64,000 nt of DNA. Origin: Desulfobacteraceae bacterium (GTDB lineage: Bacteria; Desulfobacterota; Desulfobacteria; Desulfobacterales; Desulfosarcinaceae). The notes beneath the pieces are model-generated. The model made no database searches and had not been told where the DNA came from. It was given only the letters and a program-made list of their open reading frames with translations. Made by a program: the position numbers and the translations under genes. Location: the NCBI GenBank assembly GCA_024230435.1, contig JAAERL010001167.1, forward strand, positions 82,715 through 146,714, in the 5' to 3' direction. This document shows, piece by piece, positions 53,301-63,409 of this stretch (positions are counted from its first letter, which is position 1; every line of letters starts with the position of its first letter).

Positions 53301-56300
53301 CGCCTTGGCCTGGATATCATTAAAAAGCATGACCACATTCAGGCAGCCCCATACATTCACGCTATCTATGGTTCGCTTATTCATTCCTGGACAAATCCGA
53401 TCACGCATTCATTTGATACTTTAACAACCGGATACGAAACCGGAATTGAAAACGGCGATTTTATGTGGGCCAACATGAACACCTACACCTTTGTTTATAA
53501 GATGTTTCTCAGCGGCCAACCGTTACACCTTCAAAAACAACACATATACAAATACCTGGCGTTTGCCCGCAAAACCAAGCATGCCATAGCCGATTATATG
53601 ATCACGTTGACCCAGCGTGCGATTTTATGCCTTGAAGGCAAAACCGCCGGCCCAACATCATTTAGCGATGAAATTTTCGACGAAACCCGGTATTTAAAAA
53701 AAATCAAAAAAAGCGGTTCCATCCGCCCCCTCTACTGGTACCGGGCATTAAAGCTATACTTGTGTTATCTCTTTGGCGATAATGAACAAGAAATGGATGC
53801 GGGCCGGCAAACCTATGAAGAAATAGCTTCCGGTTCCATCCCAGGGTCTATGGCCAATGCCGATCACATCTTTTTCTTCTCCCTGAGCCTGGCCGCCGAC
53901 TATAGCAAAGCCGGAAAAAAAGAACAAAACTCATCGATGAAGATGTTACGCGAAAATTGCTCATTATTTAAAACTTATGCAAAAAACTGCCCCGCAAACT
54001 TTGAGCACAAATATTTCGCGCTGAAAGCGGAAATCGCAACTATTACAGGCGACATAAAAACATCGGCCGATTGCTATGAAAAAGCTATTTCTTCAGCAAA
54101 AAAAAATGCGTTTCTCCAGCATGCGGCATTGTTCAGTGAAAAGTTGGGACGGTTGCAATTATCATGCAAAAACATGCTTCAAAGCAAAAAACACCTGCTC
54201 CACGCCAAACACCTCTACCTTAAATGGGGGGCGATTTTAAAGGCAAAACAAATTAAAAAATCATTTCCATTTGCTTTCCGTGAATCCGAAAATACCGGAA
54301 CTGTCTTAAAAGACACCGCCTTTACACTAGATCACCCGGAATATACATCTTCGTCCCAATTGGATTTTAATTCTTTTGTCTACGCAACCCAGGTAATTTC
54401 CGAAGAAATCGAAACCACGAAACTGCTCACCAAGTTGATGAAGATCGTCACGGAAACAGCCGGCGCCCAGTATTCTGTATTGATTTTAAACAATAACAAC
54501 GAATTATCCATAGAAGCCCGTTTCACAGCGGATCAAAACAACAGCACACAACTCACATCGATACCTTTAACTGCAGATCAAAGCCAATGGATCGTTCCCC
54601 GGTCAATCATGGACGAAGTGGCGCAATGCCGCAACTGCCTGCTCATAAAGGATGCGGCTTCGGATAAGCGTTTTTCATCAGATCCGTATATCAGCAAAAA
54701 CCGTCCCAAATCCGTATTATGCATACCGATCATCCGTCAGAACCTGCTAATAGGCCTGCTTTATCATGAAAACAACCTGGCCGCGAATATTTTCACCGAT
54801 GAACGCGTCAGGATTCTTAAATTGCTATCTTACCAGGCGGGGATATCGATAGAGAACGCCGCACTATATAGAGATATAGAACGAAAAGCAAAAGAAGTAG
54901 AAAAAGCAAATTTACAATTAAAAAAAACAGAGCAAAAATACCGGCAAATATTTGAAAACTCAATTGAAGGAATTTTTCAAATCACTCTGGATGGCAAGTT
55001 GTTAAGCGCCAATCATGCCATGGCGAGAATATTCGGATATGATTCACCGAAACAGATTGTCAGCAAAATAAATGATGTCGCCAAACAACTTTATGTGAGT
55101 CCCGGTGACCGGAAACTATTTATTGAAAAGCTTTCCATAACCGGTGAAATAAAAGAATTTGAAGCACAAATGTACCGCAGGAACGGATCGCGAATTTGGG
55201 TTGCCTGCAGCGCCCGCATCATATACGATCCGGCCTCACGTCTGCCGCAACATATCGAAGGAATCGCCTGGGATATCAACGACCGCAAAGAAGCCGAATA
55301 TAAACTTCAAAAACTAAACATTGAACTTGAAAACCGGGTAAGAAAACGAACGCAACAATTAGAAAACGCAAACAAAAATCTAGAAACCGCCATCAGCCGG
55401 GCCAACCGGATGAAAACAAAAGCCGAAAGCGCCAATCGGGCCAAAAGCCTGTTTTTAGCTAACATGAGCCACGAAATCCGCACACCAATGAACGGTATTA
55501 CCGGCATGACCCAACTGCTTCTGGATACTGACCTAAACGGCGAACAGCTTGAATTCGCCAACATGATTCAAAGAAGCGCCGGTTCACTTCTGACGATAAT
55601 TAACGATATTCTGGATTATTCTAAAATTGAGGCCGGAAAGCTTGAATTTGAAAACATCAATTTCAGCATCCTGGAAATCGTCGAAGACGTCATTGAGCTG
55701 CTTTGCCTAAGCGCCAGTGAAAAAGGCCTGGACCTGATCGGATATGTCGATCCCCAAATCCCGCGTTATCTTATCGGTGATTCGTCCCGGTTGCGCCAGG
55801 TTCTTTCCAACCTTATCGCCAATGCCATTAAATTTACCGACAAGGGAGATGTAACCGTCCGGGTTGAAAAAGAAAAGCAAACACAGCAAACCATTACCGT
55901 CTCTATCAGGGTAAGCGATACCGGAATCGGCATCCCCAAACATAAAAAAGCCATCCTTTTCGAGGCGTTCTCCCAGGTCGATGCGTCTACTTCGCGCAAG
56001 TACGGAGGAACCGGCTTAGGGCTATCGATTTCAAAAGCCCTGGTGGAAAAAATGGGAGGCGCATTGGAAGTCACAAGCCAAGTGGGAATCGGATCGGAAT
56101 TTTACTTTAATCCTGTATTCAAGAAACATGAGCACATTGATTCACACGCAACAAATATTTTTAAACACGAACAGCCCGATAAAAAAAGCCGCGTATTAGC
56201 CGCCGCTGCCCACCCGATGCTTCAAAGCCTGCTGGCGAACTATTTAAAAAAGGCGGGTTATCATGTAACATCGCCCGCCGATTTGACGACCGCCATTGAA

Positions 56301-57035
56301 AGTGTAAAGCAAACCGGCCCGCAAAAACGTTCATGTGATGTTCTTCTATTAGACCATAAACTGATTGAGAACTGCTCTTTTCCTGAAGTAAAATCACTTT
56401 CCGCAATTCTTGAATCCAGGCGCATACCCCTTATCCTGTTGACCAGCTTTGGAATCACGGCCAGTGAGAAGATAGAAAAACACCTTAACATTTCATCCCG
56501 GCTTACCAAACCCATCAGGCTCAAGCGTCTGCTCGACTGCGTATCCGATGTTATCTCAACAGCATCAACCGGATCATCTTCAAAACTCTTTCAATACGTA
56601 CCTAAATCACATGCAAAACCTGATTCGGAAAAGCGTTCCGATATTCGGGTCCTATTAGTTGAAGACAATTGCATCAACCGCAAACTGACCATGAATATCC
56701 TGCAAAAATCAGGATACCGGTCTGAAGCCGTAACAAATGGCAAAGAGGCCCTGAAAGCATTAAGCGCGGCAACCTATGACATCGTACTCATGGACGTCCA
56801 GATGCCTGTTATGGATGGTCTGAGAGCCACCCAGGCTATCCGTAAACATGAATCAAACCCGGATCATCCCTTGCACAGGAAAACACCTGTCCCAATAATT
56901 GCCATGACCGCCAATGCCATGAAGGGCGATAAAGAAAAATGCCTTCAAGCGGGAATGAACGACTATCTGCCCAAACCAATTGATTTGAAAAAACTTATCA
57001 AACGGCTGGAAAAATGGACAGTATCAAAAAAATAG
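50394..57035 (+). CDS. Giant pseudokinase-AAA ATPase-GAF-PAS-histidine kinase-receiver hybrid
   Basis: 2213 residues, cytoplasmic. Ser/Thr kinase fold (about 10-275) with Lys35, but the HRD motif is HKN (129-131) and DFG is DLR (150-152), so the catalytic Asp is missing. An AAA/NB-ARC-like ATPase (about 300-600, P-loop GYAGIGKTS at 330-338, [10 protein letters not shown]) is followed by TPR-like helices (about 650-1310), GAF (about 1325-1500), PAS (about 1510-1635), HisKA with His1693 ([11 protein letters not shown]), HATPase ([10 protein letters not shown]), a degenerate receiver (about 1920-2050) and an intact receiver ([17 protein letters not shown]). The architecture is that of predicted multi-sensor kinases. 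Confidence 0.92.
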   Translation: MILEDSTAHEIVLSDDTYIMYRTINKTGGKPYLIKTTHPKSPPLHHSRRLRKEFELLQRVQHPDILKPESIKTNDSKIAMVFKNVDGLLLKHALALNRFQGSRFLPTMLDLALSLCEIIRALHQVKIIHKNVNPNHLLFDPDSNQLVLIDLRTGVMIRQEQSIILPDPKIEGLLPYISPEQTGRMNQAVDLRSDFYSLGVTLYELFTGKLPFEGSDPIEIIHAHIAKEPLPPDTAAGIPVVVSEIIMKLLAKSADERYQSIEGIQFDLRRCLRQYEQHKKIEPFDLAQYDISAKLKFPLQLVGRSKQLDKLHKTHERVCKGPCELFLIKGYAGIGKTSLVNAFKQQINRQSNFFLSGKFQQFRKQPLPYDSVIEAFSEFIRHLLTKNQDSIAAWKEKLKYALGKNAKIMTDVISDLIRIIGQPAGVPNLSPVESQNRFLMVFQNFIQTFATASHPLILFLDDMQWADSASLNLLKALATDADFKYTLIIGAYRQEEVCEHHFLFKTIACLKKENANIRTLSLNSLEAGQVDQIVAKTFHCPVKDIKSLSHLCHITANGNPLFLKQFLQDLYERGIIFFNHQTGKWQWSPEKTQTLKISNNINDLIASKIGRLPPVTQQLLQVAACLGNKFDLNILATICKQTLNKTFDELKKAIHEGFVVPIIKNGHTGTAESTSASENLKLMFTHDRIQQNAYHIIEPEHRKKHHLEIGRRLLQTTDNTNRGDFIYDILTQYNCGRRLITQTNEKNILAELNMDAGLKAMSESAYLSALDYFTIALELFGKSAWSAHYEKIVDIHLKLGECEYLNGNSQKAEHHFDTVLEKSTSKLDRAKVALKKISIYLNSGKVDEVIATGIRALSALGVELPAQTTTRQVSAQIESIKSRMKGRCIAELIDLPEMTDPQNLMAAELMASFLIATWYKDHMLLHLYAAKTVNFILTHGNCESSAMAYAYYGVVMVAYENYDMGQQFGRLGLDIIKKHDHIQAAPYIHAIYGSLIHSWTNPITHSFDTLTTGYETGIENGDFMWANMNTYTFVYKMFLSGQPLHLQKQHIYKYLAFARKTKHAIADYMITLTQRAILCLEGKTAGPTSFSDEIFDETRYLKKIKKSGSIRPLYWYRALKLYLCYLFGDNEQEMDAGRQTYEEIASGSIPGSMANADHIFFFSLSLAADYSKAGKKEQNSSMKMLRENCSLFKTYAKNCPANFEHKYFALKAEIATITGDIKTSADCYEKAISSAKKNAFLQHAALFSEKLGRLQLSCKNMLQSKKHLLHAKHLYLKWGAILKAKQIKKSFPFAFRESENTGTVLKDTAFTLDHPEYTSSSQLDFNSFVYATQVISEEIETTKLLTKLMKIVTETAGAQYSVLILNNNNELSIEARFTADQNNSTQLTSIPLTADQSQWIVPRSIMDEVAQCRNCLLIKDAASDKRFSSDPYISKNRPKSVLCIPIIRQNLLIGLLYHENNLAANIFTDERVRILKLLSYQAGISIENAALYRDIERKAKEVEKANLQLKKTEQKYRQIFENSIEGIFQITLDGKLLSANHAMARIFGYDSPKQIVSKINDVAKQLYVSPGDRKLFIEKLSITGEIKEFEAQMYRRNGSRIWVACSARIIYDPASRLPQHIEGIAWDINDRKEAEYKLQKLNIELENRVRKRTQQLENANKNLETAISRANRMKTKAESANRAKSLFLANMSHEIRTPMNGITGMTQLLLDTDLNGEQLEFANMIQRSAGSLLTIINDILDYSKIEAGKLEFENINFSILEIVEDVIELLCLSASEKGLDLIGYVDPQIPRYLIGDSSRLRQVLSNLIANAIKFTDKGDVTVRVEKEKQTQQTITVSIRVSDTGIGIPKHKKAILFEAFSQVDASTSRKYGGTGLGLSISKALVEKMGGALEVTSQVGIGSEFYFNPVFKKHEHIDSHATNIFKHEQPDKKSRVLAAAAHPMLQSLLANYLKKAGYHVTSPADLTTAIESVKQTGPQKRSCDVLLLDHKLIENCSFPEVKSLSAILESRRIPLILLTSFGITASEKIEKHLNISSRLTKPIRLKRLLDCVSDVISTASTGSSSKLFQYVPKSHAKPDSEKRSDIRVLLVEDNCINRKLTMNILQKSGYRSEAVTNGKEALKALSAATYDIVLMDVQMPVMDGLRATQAIRKHESNPDHPLHRKTPVPIIAMTANAMKGDKEKCLQAGMNDYLPKPIDLKKLIKRLEKWTVSKK

Positions 57036-57070
57036 CGCCCATCCCGCCATAAAAGATCAATAGCCCAATT

Positions 57071-58390
57071 TTACACAGCCGGGCTATTCGAATCCTCATG
57101 AAATTTTTTGAGCCTATGCGCTAACTCGCCGAAGCGTTCCGGTCCGGTCAGTGAAACACAAGCACGAATGCCTTCTCTCTTGCTGCCGGTAGTAACCAAA
57201 GCAATCGCGCTGATACCATAGAAAAGCAAACGTTCCACAAGATCCACCCCGCTGATACCCGGATAACCGACTGTAAAATAGAACCCATCGGCAAGGGGTT
57301 TGCCGTCATCCTGATCGTAAACCAGGTGGAACCCGTTATCCAAAAAGATCTTTTTCATTTTTGCGGCCCGGCCGCCATATTCGCGCACATTTTCCACAAA
57401 ATTATATTGCCCGCCATTCACTGCTCCCAAAAGCCCTCTCAATCCCCATTGGGCGCTGTGTGAAAGCCCTGCGCTGATAGTATATATTCCCCCGAAAATC
57501 AAAGCATACCCAAAACGGCTGCTGCCAAAATAGGTCTTTAGATTATCCGCCTCTGAATTGAAAAGGGCATCGGCCACAGCCAGCATGCCAATACGCTGCC
57601 CGGCCAATGTAAAAGACTTGGAAGAAGAAATCAGCAAAATGCAATTATCCGTGTACTTCGCCACAGTTGGTATAAACGGCGGCTTGCCCGGCTCACTGTA
57701 ATCGACACGAAAATCCATACCGAAATAAGCCAGATCCTCTAAGGCGATAACATCATATTTCGAACATAACTTACCAATGGTTTGCAGCTCTTGTTCGTTC
57801 AGACATATCCAGGACGGATTATTGGGTGTGGAGTAAATCAGGGCTGCATACTGTCCGGTTTGCAAATAACTTTCCAGTTTGTCAGCCAGTTTGCCCCCCC
57901 GGTAATCATAAATATCAAAACAATCAAAGGCCAATCCCAGAACCTGGGCCTGACGCTTGTTTACCGGAAAGCCCGGATCGATAAACAACACCCGGTCCCT
58001 GCCCTTTATTCGCCGCCCGGCCATCATCATGGCAAGAAACGTTCCCTGCATAGAGCCCACCGTGGGCATACATCCGGCCGGACTGATATCCACGCCCATA
58101 AAGTTTCGAATAAAAAGTGAAATTTCATCCTTAAGTTCCGGAATTCCGTCAAAAGGCGGGTATTTAGACCCCACACCACGCTTCAACGCCTCAATTTCCG
58201 CGTTCACGGCGATGTCCGGCGGCAACAGCCCCGGAATCCCCATTTCCATACGTATAAAAGAAACCTGAGTGGCGATTTCAATCGCAGACACTAATCTGTT
58301 AAGTTCACGAATAGAAGCCAGACCGGTGTTTTCCAGCCCACTGTCTTGAATACACTGCCTCACGATAGCGGGATCAATGATTTGCTTCAT
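57071..58390 (-). CDS. Class I/II PLP-dependent aminotransferase
   Basis: 439 residues from ATG 58390 (AGGAG upstream); GTG 58411 is less likely. YPPFDGIPELKDEIS, TVGSMQGTFLAMMM, DPGFPVNKRQ, STPNNPSWICLNEQEL, ALEDLAYFGMDFR and the PLP-lysine motif SSSKSFTLAGQRIG are in fold-type I order. Substrate is unknown. It lies on the opposite strand from the giant kinase; the 35-base gap shows no obvious terminator. Confidence 0.9.
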   Translation of the reverse strand: MKQIIDPAIVRQCIQDSGLENTGLASIRELNRLVSAIEIATQVSFIRMEMGIPGLLPPDIAVNAEIEALKRGVGSKYPPFDGIPELKDEISLFIRNFMGVDISPAGCMPTVGSMQGTFLAMMMAGRRIKGRDRVLFIDPGFPVNKRQAQVLGLAFDCFDIYDYRGGKLADKLESYLQTGQYAALIYSTPNNPSWICLNEQELQTIGKLCSKYDVIALEDLAYFGMDFRVDYSEPGKPPFIPTVAKYTDNCILLISSSKSFTLAGQRIGMLAVADALFNSEADNLKTYFGSSRFGYALIFGGIYTISAGLSHSAQWGLRGLLGAVNGGQYNFVENVREYGGRAAKMKKIFLDNGFHLVYDQDDGKPLADGFYFTVGYPGISGVDLVERLLFYGISAIALVTTGSKREGIRACVSLTGPERFGELAHRLKKFHEDSNSPAV

Positions 58391-58510
58391 GATGTTGTGT
58401 TCTCCTCTCACATTAGCTCGCTTTAAATTTAGGGTTTTATGCTAACACTCAATAGCGTTTAATAACAAAATTGGCAAAAAAAAGAAAAACAAGGTGGCAT
58501 CTGTTAAAAT

Positions 58511-58538
58511 TTTATATTCTTTGACAAAAATCGCCTAA
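58511..58538. repeat. Half-copy of dispersed repeat family 1
   Basis: TTTATATTCTTTGACAAAAA then TCGCCTAA matches one terminus of the full copies (TATATTCTTTAACAGAAATC, GCCTAA). The other half is missing. Confidence 0.7.
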
Positions 58539-58642
58539 ACCTACTATTGAATAATGATGGAACCATACATATGAGGCTTATGGCAAAAAAACTAAACAAC
58601 CTGTTTAAGGGTCGTGGAAGACCCTGAATATGGGAGATTGAC

Positions 58643-58984
58643 ATGCGCCAACCAATTAAAATTTCACGAATATCGGCAAAACACACCCGCGAGAGAACCT
58701 TATTCGGCAAGGCCATACTGGTCTGTGCTTATGACGAAATATCGAAATTTCAAAGCAATAACCTTGAAGGCGCTATTTCATGGCAAACCTTTCAGGACCG
58801 GTTGCCTAAGATAGACAAATATCAGGAAATTATTTTCTATTGCTCCTGACAGGCCGAGGCCACCGCAGCCGGTCGGGCTGAAACCTTTTTGGAGCAAGGC
58901 TATCGTAACGTTAAAGTGCTTAAAGGAGGAGTAAACGCCTGGGAAAAAGAAAATTATCCCCTGACCATAATTCAGAATATTTAG
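58643..58984 (+). CDS. Rhodanese-like protein, probable selenoprotein (in-frame TGA at the active site)
   Basis: Reads as one 113-residue rhodanese domain if TGA at 58847-58849 encodes residue 69. Before it: LVCAYDE, LEGAISWQTFQDRLP, IIFYCS. After it: QAEATAAGRAETFLEQGYRN, VKVLKGGVNAWEKENYPL, then TAG. In Cys homologues this is YCACP-x-EATAA; the TGA takes the place of the catalytic, second Cys. Homology is unbroken on both sides in one frame, with no other defect. GGGAGA supports the ATG. A hairpin follows the TGA directly. The alternative is a nonsense-mutated gene, or translation stopping at 58849 (68 residues). Confidence 0.75.
58850..58880 (+). promoter_or_regulatory. Candidate bacterial SECIS hairpin
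   Basis: Immediately after the TGA, CAGGCCGA and TCGGGCTG pair over 8 positions with one G-G mismatch. GGC and GCC extend the stem inside, closing a CACCGCA loop with a G; GG is bulged. Bacterial SECIS elements lie in the coding region just 3' of UGA, as here. Confidence 0.55.
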
Positions 58985-59042
58985 AAAGGATGCCCCTAAA
59001 AAAACTTCAAACGGCCCGGCGCTTGATGTTGAATTGATTTTT

Positions 59043-60941
59043 TTAAGATGCCGAAGCTTTCAATTCCGATACTATTTTTTTCAACTTGCCGGCAGAAACA
59101 AACTTCGGCGGCACGGCCTCTGTGGCAGACAACTTGATGATTGGCCGCAAGCACCTGGGAAGCCGCAGCCATGTGTGGGTTTTAAGACTGAACATGCTGC
59201 CCCAAAGACCGTTCAAAGCCAGAGGAATAACGGGAACCGGCGTACGCTCTACTATCTTTTCAATGCCTTGGAGAAAAGGGCCGATATCACCAGTGCGCGT
59301 AAGGCGGCCTTCAGGAAAAATACAGACCAGGCCGCCTTGCTCAAGAGCGCCGGCAATTTCATCAAAAGCGGCCGCAAGGATTTTACGGTTTCTCCGGCCG
59401 GAACAAATTGGGATCACCCTGGCCAGATTGAAAAACCATTTAAAGCCCGGAATCTTGTAATAGCTAATGTGCATGATAAACCGAATCGGCCGGGAGCATG
59501 AACCGGCAATAATCAATGCATCCAAATAGCTCACGTGGTTGCAGACCAAAACAGCAGCGCCTTTTCCCGGAATAGCCTCAAGCCCATTACAGCGAATACG
59601 GTAAAGCACCTTGATAAGGGCCCAGACAGATAATCGCAGCAGATGCAAAACGGTCTTGTAACTGGCAATTACAGTCACCACCAAGCTTATCACCGCCAGC
59701 AGGCCATAAAAGCGCCGCACTTCCAAACCGCAAAAAGAAAGCAGAAAAATCGCTATAACGGCCGAAAGCAACATGGCAAGCGCATTTAGGACATTGCCCG
59801 CGGCAATGATACGAGAACAAATATGACGCGGCGCTCTTAACTGGATCAACGCATAAAGGGGCACGGCAAATAACCCGCCGCCAATACCGGTCAGGACCAA
59901 ATCAACAAGAAGCATTGCACTGCCGGGGATCTTTATAAATTGTAAAAGCGTCAACTTTTGGGCAGTAAACCCAATACCGGCTAAATGACACCCCGCCAAC
60001 CCCATTAACAGACTGCCGATGGGCGCCAATCCGGGCTCTACCCCTTTTTTGGAAAATCTCGCACAAAGCAGCGCTCCACCGCCCACTCCTAAAGTAAACG
60101 CGGCAAGCAGCAAACCTGCCACCGCCGCATTAGCATGCATAGCTTTGCTCACATAAACAGGTAACTGAATAACATAAGCCGCTCCCATGAACCAAAACCA
60201 CGCAAGTCCCAAAATGGCATAAAACACCGCCGGATCTTTACGCGCACGCCCCATGCTTTCTTTAAAACCGGCAATCGGGCGCCATTTCAAACGCAAAGAC
60301 GGCTCTGCACTCTCAGCAAAAGGAATCTTTGTGCTAAACAGCCATCCCGCCACAGCGACAAACACCGTGATTAAACCAGCCAGCCAAGTTCCCGCTTTAA
60401 AGACAACCAGAGCGCTTGCTGCCAGGCTCCCCATCAAAATAGCTGTAAAAGTGCCCATTTCCGCCAAAGCGTTACCGTCAACAATTTCCTCCGGCTTCAA
60501 ATGCTGAGGCAAAAGACTGTATTTTAGCGGACCGAAAAATGCCGATTGGGTTCCCATGGCGAACAATACAGCAAATTGCAATACAATGCTTTGACAAATC
60601 AGAGCGGCAAACCCTAAGCCCATGATAGCGATTTCAGATGCTTTGATAATACGAATCAACCGTGATTTTTCCAACTTATCGGCAAATTGCCCAGCCAATC
60701 CCGAAAAAAGAACAAAAGGCGCGATCAACAATCCGCTCGCCAGATTCACAACGAACCAGGAAAAATGATTGCCCGGACTTGCTGTTTGAAAAACCAGCAG
60801 CATCGCCAATGCCGACTTAAAAAAATTATCGTTAAACGCACCAGCCACCTGAACCCCAAAAAAAGGACCGAAGCGCCTGCTCCGTAAAAGTGCAAACTGC
60901 CCTTTGCTCCTTTTTTTGTTGTTTTTGCCTAAGGTGGTCAT
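59043..60941 (-). CDS. MFS transporter-acyltransferase fusion (LplT-Aas-like)
   Basis: 632 residues from the ATG at 60941 (AGGAG upstream). N-terminal MFS transporter (about 15-415, 12 helices; FFGVQVAGAFNDNFFKSAL and FFGPLKYSLLP match lysophospholipid flippase LplT). The C-terminal PlsC domain (about 430-632) has VCNHVSYLDAL (H-x4-D), GRRNRK, IFPEGRLTRTG and PVPVIPLALNGLWGSMF. It should import lysophospholipid and reacylate it. The AMP-ligase (Aas) third domain is absent. Confidence 0.9.
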   Translation of the reverse strand: MTTLGKNNKKRSKGQFALLRSRRFGPFFGVQVAGAFNDNFFKSALAMLLVFQTASPGNHFSWFVVNLASGLLIAPFVLFSGLAGQFADKLEKSRLIRIIKASEIAIMGLGFAALICQSIVLQFAVLFAMGTQSAFFGPLKYSLLPQHLKPEEIVDGNALAEMGTFTAILMGSLAASALVVFKAGTWLAGLITVFVAVAGWLFSTKIPFAESAEPSLRLKWRPIAGFKESMGRARKDPAVFYAILGLAWFWFMGAAYVIQLPVYVSKAMHANAAVAGLLLAAFTLGVGGGALLCARFSKKGVEPGLAPIGSLLMGLAGCHLAGIGFTAQKLTLLQFIKIPGSAMLLVDLVLTGIGGGLFAVPLYALIQLRAPRHICSRIIAAGNVLNALAMLLSAVIAIFLLSFCGLEVRRFYGLLAVISLVVTVIASYKTVLHLLRLSVWALIKVLYRIRCNGLEAIPGKGAAVLVCNHVSYLDALIIAGSCSRPIRFIMHISYYKIPGFKWFFNLARVIPICSGRRNRKILAAAFDEIAGALEQGGLVCIFPEGRLTRTGDIGPFLQGIEKIVERTPVPVIPLALNGLWGSMFSLKTHTWLRLPRCLRPIIKLSATEAVPPKFVSAGKLKKIVSELKASAS

Positions 60942-61355
60942 AACACGTCTCCTGATTATAAATTTATCCTTCTGCGGGATTTGACACAATGTTATGCCGC
61001 CTCCGGCTTTAACTCATAAAATCAATAAACATGCCAACCAGCCAGTGTCGCGATAACCACCTGAATTATTAGTTTATTATAAAAATCCGGCATAGCGGAA
61101 ATTAAAATTTAACTTATCATTTTTACAAAAAATGTACATTTGCTATACATAAAATGGACAACTAAGGCGGTATCAACCAGCCCATTCAGCAAAGCCAGGC
61201 AAGAGCAGAATCTAAAAATCAGCGGCCACTGCAAAAGACGCTAAAAAGCAAAGTCGTCGAATACGCCATCGATGAAGTGCATAATCGTCTTGAACAAATT
61301 AACACACAAAACAAGGCAACCTTGAAAGCATTTGATCCCGGTGATCAAGTCCTTT

Positions 61356-61393
61356 TGTCGGCTTGATGGACCTTTAAGCCGACCTACGTCGCT
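61356..61393. repeat. REP-like palindrome 1 (38 bp)
   Basis: TGTCGGCTTGATGGACCTTT then AAGCCGACCTACGTCGCT. GTCGGCTT and AAGCCGAC are perfect 8-bp arms. The same 38 bases recur at 61429-61466. Confidence 0.95.
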
Positions 61394-61428
61394 TTTTGCC
61401 CAGACCTTCAGAAATAAACTTAAAGAAA

Positions 61429-61466
61429 TGTCGGCTTGATGGACCTTTAAGCCGACCTACGTCGCT
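61429..61466. repeat. REP-like palindrome 2 (38 bp)
   Basis: Identical in all 38 bases to the copy 73 bases upstream; both interrupt the same decayed gene. Confidence 0.95.
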
Positions 61467-61668
61467 GATGCATTGCTTTTTGATGATCAACGAGGTCCTG
61501 ATGACGATTTTCGATTTCTTTTTGAAGCTGTATCCAAGCTTGGTTCAGACGAAAAAAAGGTAGTCAAAGAAATTATTGAAAGCATATTGTTAAACCACGA
61601 TGCAAAGCGGTGGACCAAGACCACATAATCCCATCAAACAAAGCACATATTAAATCAGAAGGTTTAAT

Positions 61669-61692
61669 ATCCGGCCGCGATAGCGGCCGGAT
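61669..61692. terminator. GC-rich hairpin
   Basis: ATCCGGCCGC, GATA loop, GCGGCCGGAT: a perfect 10-bp stem. The weak T run after it suggests a terminator for the decayed regulator transcript. Confidence 0.6.
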
Positions 61693-62195
61693 TTCTTAAA
61701 TAGATAGAGTACCTTTTTAAAAATCAAGTGTTTCATGGCACCGCCGGTGATAGCAGCACGGCAGTAGATCGGAGGTGTCCATTTTGGCAACGGCTTTGTT
61801 TTACGCGGCTTTTGCTTCGTGGCGGCTAAGAATAAATGGGCTGGGAGCTGATTACCGGCGAGGACTTCACAGCCTGGGCCAGGGAAAAATGCAAAAGACG
61901 TGCAAAACACAGCCGGGGGGGAGCGATGGGGGGCGGGATTATATAGATGCGCATGGGTGCGCACCTTTATCGCTGCGGTTAGCGGGTTTAAAGGATTAAG
62001 CCTGCCGAGTCCGCACGGCCTTAGCATGGCGCGCGGCTTGCCGGAGCACGGCTGCGGAGCCTGTCACCGGCCAACTGTTGTGCAAGCCGCGTGACATGCG
62101 TCGATAAATCCAAGGCCGTCCGGGTCCGCAATGCCACCAGCGCAGGGTCGGCCGCAGCGAAGGGGTAGCGCTTTTGCGGGTCTGGCGCAAAAGGC
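61693..62195. other. GC-rich stretch without a supported gene
   Basis: 500 bases richer in GC and CpG than the neighbours. Overlapping open frames exist on both strands (for example minus 62021-62209), but none has a ribosome site or a recognisable family. It may be a fragment of transferred DNA. Confidence 0.45.
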
Positions 62196-62252
62196 AAAAA
62201 ACCGGGCACATATAATCAAGACCCAGCCATCCTTTGATGTGCCCGGTTTTTT
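62196..62252. repeat. Perfect 16-bp inverted repeat
   Basis: AAAAAACCGGGCACAT and ATGTGCCCGGTTTTTT separated by 25 bases; works as a bidirectional terminator-like hairpin. Confidence 0.9.
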
Positions 62253-62254
62253 GA

Positions 62255-62309
62255 GTTTTTTTTCGGCGGGCATATAAATAGACCGCAATCCTTTACGCCG
62301 AAAAAAAAC
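62255..62309. repeat. Perfect 14-bp inverted repeat
   Basis: GTTTTTTTTCGGCG and CGCCGAAAAAAAAC separated by 27 bases, two bases after the preceding inverted repeat. Confidence 0.9.
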
Positions 62310-62360
62310 CGCCTCCCCACCACCGACGCACCAGCACAGACCTTCACGATCCAAAACAAA

Positions 62361-62404
62361 AACGGCAATCCAAGAAGGTTGGTTGACCTTCTCAAATTGC
62401 CGTT
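62361..62404. repeat. Imperfect 18-bp inverted repeat
   Basis: AACGGCAATCCAAGAAGG and CCTTCTCAAATTGCCGTT pair at 15 of 18 positions around an 8-base loop. Confidence 0.85.
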
Positions 62405-62440
62405 GTTCATGGTTTGGTTAAGCGTTTGCGCACGGCCTTT

Positions 62441-62478
62441 TGTCGGATTGGTGGAACATTAATCCGACCTACGTAGCT
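62441..62478. repeat. REP-like palindrome 3 (38 bp)
   Basis: TGTCGGATTGGTGGAACATT then AATCCGACCTACGTAGCT. Same length, arm positions and CCTACGT tail as the copies at 61356 and 61429, with compensating changes in the stem. Confidence 0.9.
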
Positions 62479-62586
62479 ATTATTGTCATAAAATCCAATA
62501 GATAAAGATCGCTTACAACCAATCGTAAATCCTTGATTTTATAATTATCATACAACTGAACCAGCGCCATCTTCCACGACCCTAAT

Positions 62587-63246
62587 TTAATTATTCACTG
62601 TGGATATAATGGGATAAGTATGAATTTCAACATTTTCAAATTCAACCTCTGTACCTGCCTCGAGATTCATTATAGACAGTGATATTGAATCATCTATATC
62701 ATCAATTTTAATCCTTCTAATTGGAAATTCAATAAAACCATCCGTCGTAGCAATTCCATTTATACTTCCGTTTTCATTTATATACGTTGGAGTCCAGTAC
62801 ATTAAACCTGTATGAAAATAATCCCTCTCATACTTCACTTTATCTCCAAACTGATCAAAGGTTCGTATACCAATTAAAAAATTAGTAACTTCATTCTCAC
62901 TTGAATTTGAGTTATTTAAAGCTCCCACCCATCGACATTTAAATTTTAATGATATATCGGCATACCCTTCTCCATGAAATATTGGCAATTTTGGAGTTTC
63001 AAATATAGACTTTCTCAAACTTGGTTCTCTTGGAACAATATAAGAATTATTATCAGCGGATAAATAGCCATTTTGAGTATCCCTAAAATGTATAGCTTTA
63101 AAAATCGCAGTCTGACCACCATAATCATCTTTTATTATTTCAGGGTAATCATCTGAATCAATCGATATTTGTTCTTCGGTCGAACAGCCTTGTATGAATA
63201 AAAGAGTTAAAATCAGAACAATTAAAGCATATTTTTTTTGTTTCAT
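62587..63246 (-). CDS. Lipoprotein of unknown function
   Basis: 219 residues from the ATG at 63246. A lipoprotein signal peptide (KKYALIVLILTLLFIQGCST; Cys about 21) is followed by a beta-rich domain: ISLKFKCRWVGALN, NFLIGIRTFDQFGD, IEFPIRRIKIDDI, SLSIMNLEAGTEVEFENVEI. The end resembles a carbohydrate-binding or jelly-roll fold, but I do not recognise a family. AT-rich, unlike the core genes, and surrounded by decayed DNA. Confidence 0.7.
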   Translation of the reverse strand: MKQKKYALIVLILTLLFIQGCSTEEQISIDSDDYPEIIKDDYGGQTAIFKAIHFRDTQNGYLSADNNSYIVPREPSLRKSIFETPKLPIFHGEGYADISLKFKCRWVGALNNSNSSENEVTNFLIGIRTFDQFGDKVKYERDYFHTGLMYWTPTYINENGSINGIATTDGFIEFPIRRIKIDDIDDSISLSIMNLEAGTEVEFENVEIHTYPIISTVNN

Positions 63247-63409
63247 ATATACACTCAATTCCCTTCGATTCTTTTTATAGCGTTATCAACAATATCTGCA
63301 GCCTCATTTCGCGCGTATTTCTTAAGTAGATAAAAGAAAACCGCATCATTATATATTGATTTAATTTGCAATTTAAAGATGATTCGTATTTTATTTTTTG
63401 TAATATTCC

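Larger units (their letters stand above)
61164..61628 (+). pseudogene. Decayed DNA-binding-regulator-like gene interrupted by two REP palindromes
   Basis: No start codon. Three readable parts: PLQKTLKSKVVEYAIDEVHN and KAFDPGDQVLL; FAQTFRNKLKEM; and DALLFDDQRGPDDDFRFLFE, then AVSKLGSDEKKVVKEII and LNHDAKRW. The last resembles the C-terminus of a class of HTH (XRE-type) regulators, from memory. A 38-bp palindromic element interrupts it twice, and each insertion creates an in-frame TGA and shifts the frame. The HTH itself has not been seen. Confidence 0.6.

Noticed and set aside
61650..62410. Several 60-125 codon frames on both strands
   Set aside because: Mutually overlapping, without ribosome sites or recognisable motifs; GC-rich DNA gives long frames by chance.
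62196..62478. Inverted-repeat cluster considered as integron attC sites or a retron
   Set aside because: No attC core sites, no integrase and no reverse transcriptase in the window.
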